Of a stretch of DNA of 63,079 bases, positions 53,503 to 62,707 are shown piece by piece. Location of the stretch: NCBI GenBank assembly GCA_030696085.1, contig JAUYNL010000108.1, positions 1 to 63,079 on the forward strand, written 5' to 3'. Position 1 is the first letter of the stretch. Each line of letters begins with the position of its first letter. Position numbers and translations under genes: made by a program. The DNA comes from Luteolibacter sp. (GTDB lineage: Bacteria; Verrucomicrobiota; Verrucomicrobiia; Verrucomicrobiales; Akkermansiaceae). The notes below the pieces were generated by a model. That model saw nothing but the letters and a program-made list of their open reading frames with translations. It was not told the origin of the DNA and did no database searches.

Positions 53503-54909
53503 ATGTTCCTCCGCCAAATCACCGATCCCTCGCTCGCGCAAAACGCCTACCTCATCGGCTGCCAGCGCACGGGCGAGGCCATCCTCATCGATCCCGAGCG
53601 CGATCTCGACCGCTATTTCCAAGTGGCGGCGGACAACGACCTGCGCATCACCGCAGTCGCGGAAACCCACATCCATGCCGACTACCTCAGCGGCGCGCGC
53701 GAACTCGTCGAGCGCCACGGAGCGATGGCATGGCTCTCCGAAGAGGGCGGGCCGGACTGGCAGTTCGAGTGGGCGAAGGGAAATCCCAATGCCCGTTTCC
53801 TCAAACACGGCGATGTGTTCCGCGTCGGCAACATCGAGTTGAAAGCCCTGCTCACGCCCGGCCACACGCCGGAGCACATGAGCTATCTCGTCACCGACAT
53901 CGGCGGAGGAGCGGACGAGCCCGTCGCGTTTCTAACGGGTGACTTCATCTTCGTCGGCGATGTCGGCCGGCCCGACCTGCTGGAAAGCGCCGCCGGCCAG
54001 GCCGGGGTGATGGAACCGGGCGCGCGCACGCTTTACGCGAGCCTCCGCGCCACTGCCGATCTGCCGGAGCATCTGCAAATCCTGCCCGCCCACGGCGCGG
54101 GCAGCGCCTGCGGCAAGGATCTCGGCGCGGTGCCTAACAGCGTGATGGGCTACGAGCGGAAATTCAACGCCGCCTTCCGCGAGGCGCTCACCGCGCCGGA
54201 AGACCAGTTCGTGAAACACATCCTCGCCGGCCAGCCCGAGCCGCCGCTTTATTTCGCCCGGATGAAGCGCGACAACAAACTCGGCCCCGCGCTGCTGCCG
54301 GATGGCAAACTGCCCGTGCCGAAACGCATCGCCGCGGATCAACTCGGCGATTGGATCGGCAAGGCCGCCATCCTCGACCTGCGGGCAGACCGCGCCGCCT
54401 TCGCCGCCTCTCATCTGCAAGGCGCGCTTTTCGCTCCGCTGCCCGGCGGCAAGCTGCCGATCGCCGCCGGTTCCTATGTTGATGAAAACGAGCGCATCCT
54501 GCTGGTGGTCGAAAGCGCTTCCCATGTGGACGAGGCCGTCCGCCAGCTCATCCGTATCGGCCTGGACAAGGTCGAGGGCTGGATTCCCGCAGCGGAGGCC
54601 CTGGCAGATTCCGGATTCGCCACTTCCTACCCGCTCATCGCCCCGGCGGATCTTCCGCTGGATGCGGCGGTTCTCGATGTCCGCCGCGCGGATGAATTCG
54701 CCACCAGCCATGTGAAAGGCGCGACAAATATCGCCTACACCCGGCTTGCCGCGCGCTTCGATGAAGTGCCGTCCGCAGGTCCGCTGCACGTCCACTGCGC
54801 GGGAGGCATGCGCGCCGCCATCGCCGCCGCCTACCTCGCCAGCCGCGGCCGCGAGGTGGTGCATGTCGATGGCCCGTATGCGGAAATCCCAGGAATGATG
54901 AAACAATGA
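53503..54909 (+). CDS. Persulfide dioxygenase-rhodanese fusion (MBL fold)
   Basis: 468 residues from ATG 53503. The N-terminal metallo-beta-lactamase-fold domain (about 1-245) resembles ETHE1/Blh persulfide dioxygenases, with ETHIHADYLSG, TPGHTPEHMSY, TGDFIFVGDVGRPDL and ILPAHGAGSACG providing the iron ligands. Two rhodanese domains follow: the first (about 275-370) lacks a catalytic Cys, the second has HVHCAGGMRA. It oxidises glutathione persulfide to sulfite, which the next gene's exporter would remove. It overlaps tauE/safE by 4 nt (ATGA). Confidence 0.9.
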   Translation: MFLRQITDPSLAQNAYLIGCQRTGEAILIDPERDLDRYFQVAADNDLRITAVAETHIHADYLSGARELVERHGAMAWLSEEGGPDWQFEWAKGNPNARFLKHGDVFRVGNIELKALLTPGHTPEHMSYLVTDIGGGADEPVAFLTGDFIFVGDVGRPDLLESAAGQAGVMEPGARTLYASLRATADLPEHLQILPAHGAGSACGKDLGAVPNSVMGYERKFNAAFREALTAPEDQFVKHILAGQPEPPLYFARMKRDNKLGPALLPDGKLPVPKRIAADQLGDWIGKAAILDLRADRAAFAASHLQGALFAPLPGGKLPIAAGSYVDENERILLVVESASHVDEAVRQLIRIGLDKVEGWIPAAEALADSGFATSYPLIAPADLPLDAAVLDVRRADEFATSHVKGATNIAYTRLAARFDEVPSAGPLHVHCAGGMRAAIAAAYLASRGREVVHVDGPYAEIPGMMKQ

Positions 54910-55640
54910 ACGCCCTTGCCCTGTTAGGAGCGATCGGCATCGGCCTGTCGCTCGGCCTGACGGGCGCGGGCGGCAGCATCCTCACGCTGCCGGTGCTGGT
55001 CTATCTGGCGGGGATTCCGCCGCGCGAGGCGGTGGGGCTGAGCCTGTTGATCGTCGGCACCGCGGCATGCATCGGTGCATGGCAGCGGGCAAGGGCGGGC
55101 GAGGTTCATTTCCGGGCGGCGGGCATGTTCGTTCTAGCAGGCACGCTGGGCGCCGTGCTGGGCTCGAAACTCACGCCGCTGTTATCACCCACCGCGCTGA
55201 TGATCACCTTCGCCTGCCTGATGGTGGTGGTGGGCCTTCGCATGCTGCTGCCACGCCGGAGCCTGCCGCAGCCGGCGGCGGAGTGCCTGCCGCTGCATTG
55301 TCTGTTAGCCGGTGGCGCGGTGGGCGTGCTCACCGGGTTTCTCGGCGTGGGTGGCGGCTTCCTGCTCATGCCCGCCCTGGCGAAATTCGCGCGGCTCCCT
55401 CTGCGGGTGGCCACCGGCACCTCGCTGGCGGTCATCGCCTGCAACTCCGCCGCCGGATTTGCCGGCCACCTCGGCAATGCGCCGACTCCCTGGTTGCTGG
55501 CCCTCGTGTTCTCCGGCATCGCCGCCGCAGGCGTGCTCATCGGTGGCACGGTGGCGTCCCGCCTGCCGGAAAAAGCCCAGCGGCGCACTTTCGCCGCGCT
55601 CGTCCTGCTCACCGCGGCCTTCGTCCTTTGGAAGGCTTGA
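54906..55640 (+). CDS. TauE/SafE sulfite/sulfonate exporter
   Basis: 244 residues with about eight TM helices, in two halves that each carry a GLTGAGGSILTLPVL- or GFLGVGGGFLLMPAL-like motif. It probably exports sulfite made by the upstream dioxygenase. Its last 48 codons have a diverged near-copy at 56486-56635, after an AT-rich gene. The gene itself is intact and ends just before the AT-rich stretch. Confidence 0.9.
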   Translation: MNALALLGAIGIGLSLGLTGAGGSILTLPVLVYLAGIPPREAVGLSLLIVGTAACIGAWQRARAGEVHFRAAGMFVLAGTLGAVLGSKLTPLLSPTALMITFACLMVVVGLRMLLPRRSLPQPAAECLPLHCLLAGGAVGVLTGFLGVGGGFLLMPALAKFARLPLRVATGTSLAVIACNSAAGFAGHLGNAPTPWLLALVFSGIAAAGVLIGGTVASRLPEKAQRRTFAALVLLTAAFVLWKA

Positions 55641-55701
55641 GGCAGCGCTCGCAACACACCTATGGAGTATCAGATAATTGGGTTTTCTTGGTCTTAAAGC
55701 T

Positions 55702-56403
55702 TCATATTTCTATGCTAAGATAACGCTCCATATAAAGTTCATTCTTAGGCAATTCCCTGATTTTCACAGATCCAGGTATTAGACCGAGTTTTCCGCACAC
55801 TTGCTTTAGGGCATCCCTTTTTTCGGATGTCTGGTTGTTCGTAAGCACGTAATAACCTGTTTTGCCAATTTCCTTATGGCCGTATTTTTTTCCGTTTTTA
55901 CGGTTCACGAAATCTTTGTCAGGATAATTTGAAATTAGTGGGCCGCGGTTAATTCGCACTTGAGCCAGCTTATCGATAGAATCTGGTCCCAGCTCTTCAA
56001 TCATTCTGGCAAGAAATGTTGCCATGCCATCTGCTGCCATCGGCAGCGCAATTACTTCCATGTCCTTTGGCCTACCATTGGCACTCCAGTCTATTTCGAT
56101 GCGTAGAGTTTTATTCTCGGCTCTGGATTGAACTTTTCTGGGAGCGGATTGGTATCCATTGCTCGGATGAGAGATTGAGTCTCCTTTCTCTGTCGCATTC
56201 GATGCGTCTAGCTCGGCCTGTAGTTCCTCAAACTCAGTTTCAAGAGCAAGTGTACGGCTTTGTAAGGACTCTGCTCTTTTTAGAAATATGGCCAAGTTTG
56301 CCACATTTCTGAAATTTTTGGTTGTGAGTTCCTGCTGCATCTGCTGCCCGATTTCCTCCAATAGATTGTTAATTTGCGTTTTCATGACGGCGGAATAATC
56401 CAT
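55702..56403 (-). CDS. Low-GC protein of unknown function in an apparent insertion
   Basis: About 233 residues from ATG 56403 (ATG 56385 is an alternative). An N-terminal coiled coil (KRAESLQSRTLALETEFEEL) is followed by a soluble domain with KTLRIEIDWSANG, GPLISNYPDKDFVNRKNGKK and GKTGYYVLTNNQTSEKRDAL. I do not recognise a family. The gene and its flanks are clearly more AT-rich than everything around (A/T runs, AAA/TTT codons), which signals recent acquisition. It is opposite in orientation to tauE/safE and lies between that gene and the displaced tauE-like 3' end. The sequence offers no signal peptide, TM helix or catalytic motif. Confidence 0.75.
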   Translation of the reverse strand: MDYSAVMKTQINNLLEEIGQQMQQELTTKNFRNVANLAIFLKRAESLQSRTLALETEFEELQAELDASNATEKGDSISHPSNGYQSAPRKVQSRAENKTLRIEIDWSANGRPKDMEVIALPMAADGMATFLARMIEELGPDSIDKLAQVRINRGPLISNYPDKDFVNRKNGKKYGHKEIGKTGYYVLTNNQTSEKRDALKQVCGKLGLIPGSVKIRELPKNELYMERYLSIEI

Positions 56404-56485
56404 ACAAATTGGGAGCGCGTCAAAATGTTTTTTTGTTTTAAAGTCTTTTTGCGAATTTGTCCGAGTCCGGATTATGTATTTGACG

Positions 56486-56635
56486 CTGGCCCTAGTCTTC
56501 TCCGAAATTGCCGCCGCAGGCGTGCTCATCGCTGGCAAGGTCGCGTCCCGCCTGCCGGAAAAAACGCTGCGCATGGCCTTCGCGGGGCTTGTGCTGGTGA
56601 CGGCGGCCGTCGTGTTCTGGCGGAGCTGGGCCTAG
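56486..56635 (+). pseudogene. Fragment of a TauE/SafE exporter gene (3' end only)
   Basis: Reading from 56486, the frame gives LALVFSEIAAAGVLI, ASRLPEKTLRMAF and VFWRSWA, then stops at 56633-56635. It aligns collinearly with the last 48 codons of the intact tauE/safE gene (from about 55498), including a shared 22-nt identical stretch beginning GCCGCCGCAGG and a shared CGTCCCGCCTGCCGGAAAAA block. The rest differs at about one base in four. No 5' part of this second gene is present. It is a relic left by insertion or deletion. Confidence 0.85.
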
Positions 56636-56704
56636 GGGGTTTTTCCTGAAGGATTGCCGGACGCATCTTCGTATCCAGTCATCTCTCAACCCCGAACGAA
56701 CCCA

Positions 56705-57909
56705 ATGACACGAAGATACGCATTCATCGCATGCTCCGCCCTGGTTTCCCTTGTTGCCCGCGCACAGGACGCCGTGATGGAGAAGATGCCGGCTGTTTTC
56801 GAAAGAGCCGCGACCCAATACTCCGGCATGCTCGAAAAAGTCGCCGCCGACCCGAATTTCCCCCGCACCGCCAAGCCGGATGGCACCGTGGTCACCGTGA
56901 AGGCCGAAGACTGGACCAGCGGGTTTTTTCCGGGAAACCTGTGGTTCCTTCATGAATTCGACGGCTCCCCGAAGTGGCGGAAGGTGGCGATGGAATACAC
57001 CACAAGACTCGAAACCATCCGCCATTTCAAAGGCAATCACGATGGCGGATTCATGCTCGGGTGCAGTTATGGCAACGCGTTGCGCCTCAGCCCGGACGAC
57101 AGCCAGCGGGCGGTGCTGCGGGATGCCGCCGCCGCCCTCGGTACGCGCTTCGTGCCGGAGCTCGGCCTGATCCGCTCGTGGGATCACAAACCATTCATCA
57201 GCCCGGTCATCATCGACAACATGATGAACCTCGAACTCCTCACCTGGGCGGCGAAAACGGCGGCGATCCGAAACTCCGCGATATCGCCATCAGCCACGCC
57301 GACAAAACGCTCAAGCAACATTTCCGGCCGGATGGCTCCGCCTATCATGTCGTCGATTACGAACCGAAAACCGGCTGGATCCGCGCCTATCACGCGACCC
57401 AGGGTTCCGACGCCCGCACTCCATGGGCGCGCGGCCAGTCATGGGGGATCTATGGGTTTGCCATGATGTTCCGCGAGACCGGCAAGCCCGAATATCTCGC
57501 CAAAGCCATCGCCCTGGCGGAATTCTGCATGTCCCATCCCAACATGCCCGAGGACAAGATCCCGACATGGGACTACGGCATTCCGGCAGGCGAGTGCATC
57601 CCGCGCGATGCGTCGGCTGCGGCCGTGATGGCCTCCGCGCTCATCGAGATCAGCCAACTGGCTCCGGATGGGAAAAAATTCCTCGATTACGCCCGCAGGC
57701 AGCTTCTCTCGCCGGCATCGCCCGCCTATCTGGCGGAGGCGGGTGCCAACGGCGGCTTCATCCTCGCCCACTCGACCGGCCACCTGCCTGTCAACAGCGA
57801 GATTGATGCGCCGCTCTTTTACGCGGACTATTACTTCCTTGAGGTGCTGCTGCGTTACCGCGCCGTGGCAAAGGGAACCAAGCGCATCCATTTCGGCACC
57901 GTTAAGTAA
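56705..57909 (+). pseudogene. GH88-like unsaturated glucuronyl hydrolase, frameshifted
   Basis: From ATG 56705 the first frame gives a signal peptide and GH88 features (WTSGFFPGNLWFLHEF, NHDGGFMLGCSYG) up to LLTWAAK at about 57257. The homologous continuation (NGGDPKLRDIAISHADKT, DYGIPAGECIPRDASAAAVM, and the C-terminus ending at 57909) is in another frame. One missing A in the AAAA run at 57254-57257 explains the shift. The enzyme family removes unsaturated uronic acids from oligosaccharides left by polysaccharide lyases. It could be a real inactivating mutation or a sequencing error; both halves otherwise look intact. Confidence 0.85.
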
Positions 57910-57925
57910 TCACACCGTTAGAGCA

Positions 57926-60900
57926 TCAATCCTCGATCCAGCGGTCGAGTGCGGCTTCGAGCGCCTCGCTGCGTTTGACGTTGAAGGATTCGTTGGCGGC
58001 CACGGTGATGCGGCGGCCGGCGCTGTTCTGGAAGTGGAGCAGCACGGGCGTGGGGCCGGGATGTTTGGAAAGGGCGCCGCGGATTTCCATCAGGTCGAAC
58101 TCGCTGTGGCGGGTGGTCCAGAGCATCAGTTCGAGCGGTCCCTTGCCATTGGCCGCGGCGCGTTTCGGTTTGAGCTCGCCGAGCTCGTAGCCGGTCAGGC
58201 GGCGGCCGCCGGTCCGGTCGTCCATCTGCACGGCGCACTTGAGCCTGATGATTTTCCCTGCCTCCAACAATCCCGCGTCGCGGGCGGGGACGAAGGTTTC
58301 GCCCCACAGCATGATTTCCGAGCTGCCGGTGAAATCCTCGAGCACCAGCACGCCGAAGGGCTTGCCGGTTTTGGTGATTTTGGAATCGATCGAGCGGACC
58401 ATGCCGGCGAAGGGGAAACGATCGCGCGGGTTGGAGATTTCCAGCTCCTCCAGCAGGCCGAGGCGCTGGTATTTTTCCGAATCGATCACGCCGCGGAATT
58501 TGTCCAGCGGGTGGCCGGTGACGTAGAATCCTAACAACTCCTTCTCGTGGGCGAGGCGGTCGTCCTTGCTCCATTCCTCCACGGGCGCCTCGTTGGCCGC
58601 GGATTTCGCCGCCGGGGTGGGAGCCACGAATTCCATGGCATCGAACAGCGAGACCTGGCCGGAGGCCTTGTCCTTCTGCGCGGATGAGGCGGAGGCGACG
58701 ACCTGTTCGAGGCGGTTGAACATGCCGGCGCGGGTTTCGCCGGTCCAATCGAGAGCGCCGGCCTTGACGAGGTTTTCGAGGATGCGCTTGTTGACGACCT
58801 TGGAATCGAGGCGGGTGGAGAAATCCTCGATCGAGGAGAACTTGCAGTTAGACTCGCGCTCCTGGATGGCGGCGGCCATCGCGCCCTCGCCGCAGTTCTT
58901 GATGGCGGCCAGGCCGTAGCGGATGCCTTTCGCGCCATTGAGCGCGATTTCAGGTGAAAAGCGGAGCTGCGAGGCATTGAGGTCCGGCGGCAGGATCTCG
59001 ATGCCCATGCGGTGGCATTCGGAAACGAAGACGCTGATCTTGTCGGTGTTGTGGATTTCGTTGGAGAGCAGCGCGGCCATGAACTCGACCGGATGGTTCG
59101 CCTTCAGATAGGCCGTCCAATACGAGATGTGTCCGTAACAGGCGGAGTGGGATTTGTTGAAACCATAACCCGCGAACATCTCGATCTTGTCGAAGATCTG
59201 TCCGGCGAGCGCCGCGCCGATGTCGTTGGTCCTCGCCGCGCCCTCGACGAATTTCCCGCGCTCCTCGGCCATCTTCTTCGGGTCCTTCTTGCCCATCGCG
59301 CGGCGCAGCAGGTCGGCTCCGCCGAGCGTGTATCCGGCCAGCAGCTTGGCGGCGTTCTGGACCTGCTCCTGATAGATCATCACGCCGTAGGTGTTGCCGC
59401 AGACTTTTTCCAGAAGTGGATGCTCGAACATCGGCTTCTTGCGGCCTTTTTTCACATCGAGCATCTGGTCGATGAACTGCATGGCTCCCGGGCGATAGAC
59501 GGCGATGAGGTCGATAATGTCATCGATGCTGTGGATGTCGTATTTCCGGCAGGTTTCGACCATGCCGCCGGATTCGAGCTGGAACACGCCCATCGTCTCG
59601 CCGCGGTTGAGGATCTCGAAGGTGGGCTGGTCATCGAGCGGGACCTTCTCCATGGTGAAGCCCGGCTTGTGTTTCCGGATGTGGCCGACCGCCTCGTGGA
59701 TGACGGTGAGGTTTTTCAGGCCGAGGAAGTCCATTTTCAGGAGGCCCACCTCGGTGATGGCACCCATGTCATACTGGGTGACGACCTCGCCCTCGTTGCC
59801 GCGGGTGAGCGGCACGTGCTCGTCGAGCGCGCGGTCCCCGATAACGATTCCGGCGGCGTGGATGCCGACGTTGCGGTTGAGTCCTTCGAGGGTGAGGGCG
59901 TAACGCCAGAGTTCCTGATAGGTGGAGGAGGCATCGACCACATCGTGAAGCTCGGTGTTCTTGTCGAACTCGCGGCGCAGGATGGAGGAGCCGTATGTCT
60001 TCTTGTCCTCCTTTTCGTTGGGCTTCGGGTCGATGAGTTTCGAGAGCCGGTCGCCATCGCCATAGGAAAGGCCCATCACGCGGGCGACATCGCGCACGAC
60101 GCTCTTCGCTCCCATGGTGCCGTAGGTGATGATGTGTGAAACCGAGCGCTCGCCGTATTTCTTTCTAACGTAATCGATCACCTCGGCGCGACGGGACTGG
60201 CAGAAGTCGATATCGACGTCCGGCGGGCTGACGCGCTCCGGGTTGAGGAAACGTTCGAACAACAGGCCGAAATCCAGCGGGCAGATATCAGTGATGCCCA
60301 TGGCGTAGGAGACGAGCGAACCCGCCGCCGAGCCACGACCGGGGCCGACCGGGATATCCTGATCGCGCGCCCACTGGATGAAGTCCGCGGTGATGAGGAA
60401 GTAGGAGGCGAAGCCGAGCTGGTTGATGGTGTTGACTTCGAAGATGAGGCGTTCCTGGATGTCCGGACGCAGGGCTTTTTCCGCGCCGTAGCGTTTTACC
60501 AGGCCCTCCTGGCAGACGCGCATCAGGTATTCCTCGCGGGGCGATCCGTCGGGCGATTCGAACTGCGGGTATTTCTCGGATGAGGTCGAGTCGAGCTTGA
60601 GTTCGACGTTGCAGCGTTCCGCGATTTCAAGCGTGGCATCGCAGGCGCCGGGGACCTCGGTGAAGAGGGCGCGCATTTCCTCCGGGGTTTTGAAATAGAC
60701 CTCCGGGGTGTAGCGCATGCGGTTTTCATCGATGAGCAGGTGGCCGGTGCCGATGCAGATCATCACGTCATGCGCCTCGTGGTCCTCACGGTGGAGGAAA
60801 TGCACGTCGTTCGCGGCCACGGGTTTGAGGCCGAACTCGGCGGCGAGTTTCAGCAAGCCCGGAGTGACGCGGCGCTGCGGTTCCAGATCGTGGCGGTGGA

Positions 60901-61432
60901 TTTCGACGTAGGTGTTTTCCCTGCCGAAAATATCGACGATTTCCGCCATCGTTTCGCGGGCCTTTTCCTCATTGTCGGCGCGCAGCCATTCGTTGACCGG
61001 GCCGGAGATGCATCCGGTGAGGCAGATGATGCCCTTGGAAAACTGGCGCAGCGCCTCGCGATCGACGCGCGGCTTGCCGTAGTAGAGGCCTTCGAGATGG
61101 CCTTTGGAAACGAGTTTCGAGAGATTGCTCCAGCCTTCGTTAGTCTCGGCGAGCAGCGTCATGTGGGTGGCGCGCTTGCGGCCCACGAGGTCCTTTTTGT
61201 CGGCCATCGATTGCGGTGCGAGGTAGATTTCGCAGCCGAAAATGGGTTTCACGCCCACACTGGTACAGTTCTGGTAAAACTCGATGGCCCCGTAGAGATT
61301 GCCGTGGTCGGTCATCGCCACCGCCGGCATGCCGAGCTCCGCCGCGCGTTCGGCCAGATCCTTGGTGCGGATCATGCCGTCAAGCAGTGAGAATTCGGTG
61401 TGGACGTGGAGGTGGACGAAGGAATCTGGCAT
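57926..61432 (-). CDS. dnaE: DNA polymerase III alpha subunit
   Basis: 1168 residues from ATG 61432. The PHP domain opens with HLHVHTEFSLLDGMIRTKDL. The polymerase core has GPGRGSAAGSLVSYAMGITD and the catalytic PDVDIDFCQSRR. The fingers/thumb region follows, with HhH and OB regions near the C-terminus. The length matches DnaE1. It is the replicative polymerase catalytic subunit. It converges with the GH88 gene. Confidence 0.97.
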   Translation of the reverse strand: MPDSFVHLHVHTEFSLLDGMIRTKDLAERAAELGMPAVAMTDHGNLYGAIEFYQNCTSVGVKPIFGCEIYLAPQSMADKKDLVGRKRATHMTLLAETNEGWSNLSKLVSKGHLEGLYYGKPRVDREALRQFSKGIICLTGCISGPVNEWLRADNEEKARETMAEIVDIFGRENTYVEIHRHDLEPQRRVTPGLLKLAAEFGLKPVAANDVHFLHREDHEAHDVMICIGTGHLLIDENRMRYTPEVYFKTPEEMRALFTEVPGACDATLEIAERCNVELKLDSTSSEKYPQFESPDGSPREEYLMRVCQEGLVKRYGAEKALRPDIQERLIFEVNTINQLGFASYFLITADFIQWARDQDIPVGPGRGSAAGSLVSYAMGITDICPLDFGLLFERFLNPERVSPPDVDIDFCQSRRAEVIDYVRKKYGERSVSHIITYGTMGAKSVVRDVARVMGLSYGDGDRLSKLIDPKPNEKEDKKTYGSSILRREFDKNTELHDVVDASSTYQELWRYALTLEGLNRNVGIHAAGIVIGDRALDEHVPLTRGNEGEVVTQYDMGAITEVGLLKMDFLGLKNLTVIHEAVGHIRKHKPGFTMEKVPLDDQPTFEILNRGETMGVFQLESGGMVETCRKYDIHSIDDIIDLIAVYRPGAMQFIDQMLDVKKGRKKPMFEHPLLEKVCGNTYGVMIYQEQVQNAAKLLAGYTLGGADLLRRAMGKKDPKKMAEERGKFVEGAARTNDIGAALAGQIFDKIEMFAGYGFNKSHSACYGHISYWTAYLKANHPVEFMAALLSNEIHNTDKISVFVSECHRMGIEILPPDLNASQLRFSPEIALNGAKGIRYGLAAIKNCGEGAMAAAIQERESNCKFSSIEDFSTRLDSKVVNKRILENLVKAGALDWTGETRAGMFNRLEQVVASASSAQKDKASGQVSLFDAMEFVAPTPAAKSAANEAPVEEWSKDDRLAHEKELLGFYVTGHPLDKFRGVIDSEKYQRLGLLEELEISNPRDRFPFAGMVRSIDSKITKTGKPFGVLVLEDFTGSSEIMLWGETFVPARDAGLLEAGKIIRLKCAVQMDDRTGGRRLTGYELGELKPKRAAANGKGPLELMLWTTRHSEFDLMEIRGALSKHPGPTPVLLHFQNSAGRRITVAANESFNVKRSEALEAALDRWIED

Positions 61433-61534
61433 CGGGCGGCCAGACGGTAGCGAAGGCCGGGCCAAGGGCAAGCGGCGGGTGGGGAAGGCGTGGAAATATC
61501 CGCTTGGACGGCCTGTCTGCGGGCCGCCGATCCA

Positions 61535-61966
61535 TCATTTGCTGCGTTTCCGCACTTTTTCCAACAGCGCGGGATCGGCCTCCAGAGCATCGGCCACGGC
61601 GCGGATCACATTGAGGGTGGGCCGGGAAACGTGGTGTTCCATGCCCTCGACATCGCGGTAAATTGTTTCCTCATCGATGCCGAAGAGGCGCAGGAAGCGG
61701 GTGAGCGTCTCGTGGCGCTCGATGATGGCATGGGCGATGCGGTGGCCTTCCTCGGTGAGGATGGTGCCGCGGTATTTCTCGTGCTTGACGAGGCCCTCGG
61801 CATCCAGGCGCTGGAGCATGTTGGTCACGCTGGCCTGGGAGATGCCGAGGTTTTTGGAGATATCCACGGCGCGGGCATAACCTTTGGCCTCGATCAGATG
61901 GAGGATCTGCTCGAGGTAGTCGTCCATCGCGGTAGAGCCGCTGGTGCGCCTGGATGCTGCGGTCAT
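61535..61966 (-). CDS. mntR: MntR-type manganese-responsive regulator
   Basis: 143 residues. It closely parallels Bacillus MntR: an N-terminal DDYLEQILHLIEAKGYARA, a winged helix SQASVTNMLQRLDAEGLV and KHEKYRGTILTEEG, then RHETLTRFLRLFGID and DVEGMEHHV. The six metal ligands of MntR (Asp and Glu in the first helix, His in RHE, Glu/Glu/His in VEGMEHH) all appear present. It would repress manganese uptake genes when Mn is high. It has a 13-residue extension before the family start. It follows the possible-nuclease gene by 12 bp. Confidence 0.9.
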   Translation of the reverse strand: MTAASRRTSGSTAMDDYLEQILHLIEAKGYARAVDISKNLGISQASVTNMLQRLDAEGLVKHEKYRGTILTEEGHRIAHAIIERHETLTRFLRLFGIDEETIYRDVEGMEHHVSRPTLNVIRAVADALEADPALLEKVRKRSK

Positions 61967-61978
61967 GGAAAGACGAAT

Positions 61979-62614
61979 CTAGCGGCTGGATGGCGGGAGG
62001 GAAAGCACGCTTTTCCGGTAAAGATCGGCGTTGGATGCCTGGAACTCCGCCTTGAGCCGCACGCGCAGGGTGGAGAGATCCACCAGCCGCCAGCCGCCGA
62101 AGGTCCATGCTTGATCCCGCCCGTCGTGTTCGATGCCCGCGAGCAGGTGCACCGCGTCGTCGGTGATCTTGAGGGTTTCGTCTTTCGGTTCGAAATAGAA
62201 GCTGCGCAGCGTGCTCGCGGCAGATCCGCGCTCGACGAGTTTCGGATCGAGATAAAACACGCCGCCGCTCTCCACATCGATGATGCGCAGGTCCGGATAG
62301 CCGGAGCGCTGATGGACTCCGGCGCGGGTGGGTGGCGTCTCGCAACGCAGCCCCGGCATCGCATTGAGCCGGGAAAGCAGGCCATCCTCGAAAAACTTCG
62401 AGGCCTCGTTGATGCGGCGCAGTTTTCTAACAGGAGAATCGGTGGCGTTGAGTTCGCGGATGGTTTCCGCCAGCGCCTGTCCGATGGCGGCGCTCACCCG
62501 GCGGTGCGAGGAGGAGCCGGTGAGAGGCAGCACGCGTTTTCCGGAACAGGCTTGTGCGATGGTGGCGAAATCAAAGGTCCGCTCCGGGAGGTTCTCGTCC
62601 AACAACAACTTCAC
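61979..62614 (-). CDS. Hypothetical protein, possible PD-(D/E)xK-like nuclease
   Basis: 211 residues from a GTG at 62614. The centre has SGYPDLRIIDVESGGVFYLD then PKLV, matching a PD...(D/E)xK nuclease core (Asp in PDL, Asp-Pro-Lys in YLDPKL). The frame is open upstream to a TGA near 62709 with sensible residues (WYNCALVGHRPPLQENEDAA) but no ATG/GTG/TTG, so the annotated N-terminus may be shortened by mutation. The remainder is helical. Family unknown. It shares a transcription direction with mntR. Confidence 0.55.
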   Translation of the reverse strand: MKLLLDENLPERTFDFATIAQACSGKRVLPLTGSSSHRRVSAAIGQALAETIRELNATDSPVRKLRRINEASKFFEDGLLSRLNAMPGLRCETPPTRAGVHQRSGYPDLRIIDVESGGVFYLDPKLVERGSAASTLRSFYFEPKDETLKITDDAVHLLAGIEHDGRDQAWTFGGWRLVDLSTLRVRLKAEFQASNADLYRKSVLSLPPSSR

Positions 62615-62707
62615 CAGCGCGGCATCTTCATTTTCCTGTAGCGGCGGTCTGTGACCAACGAGTGCGCAATTATACCACTTTTGATTGTTGTTCCAGATGC
62701 GGGACGA

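Noticed and set aside
57240..57270. Programmed ribosomal frameshift in the GH88 gene
   Set aside because: The GCGAAAACGG context has only four A residues and no obvious stimulatory hairpin or internal Shine-Dalgarno; a plain indel is simpler.
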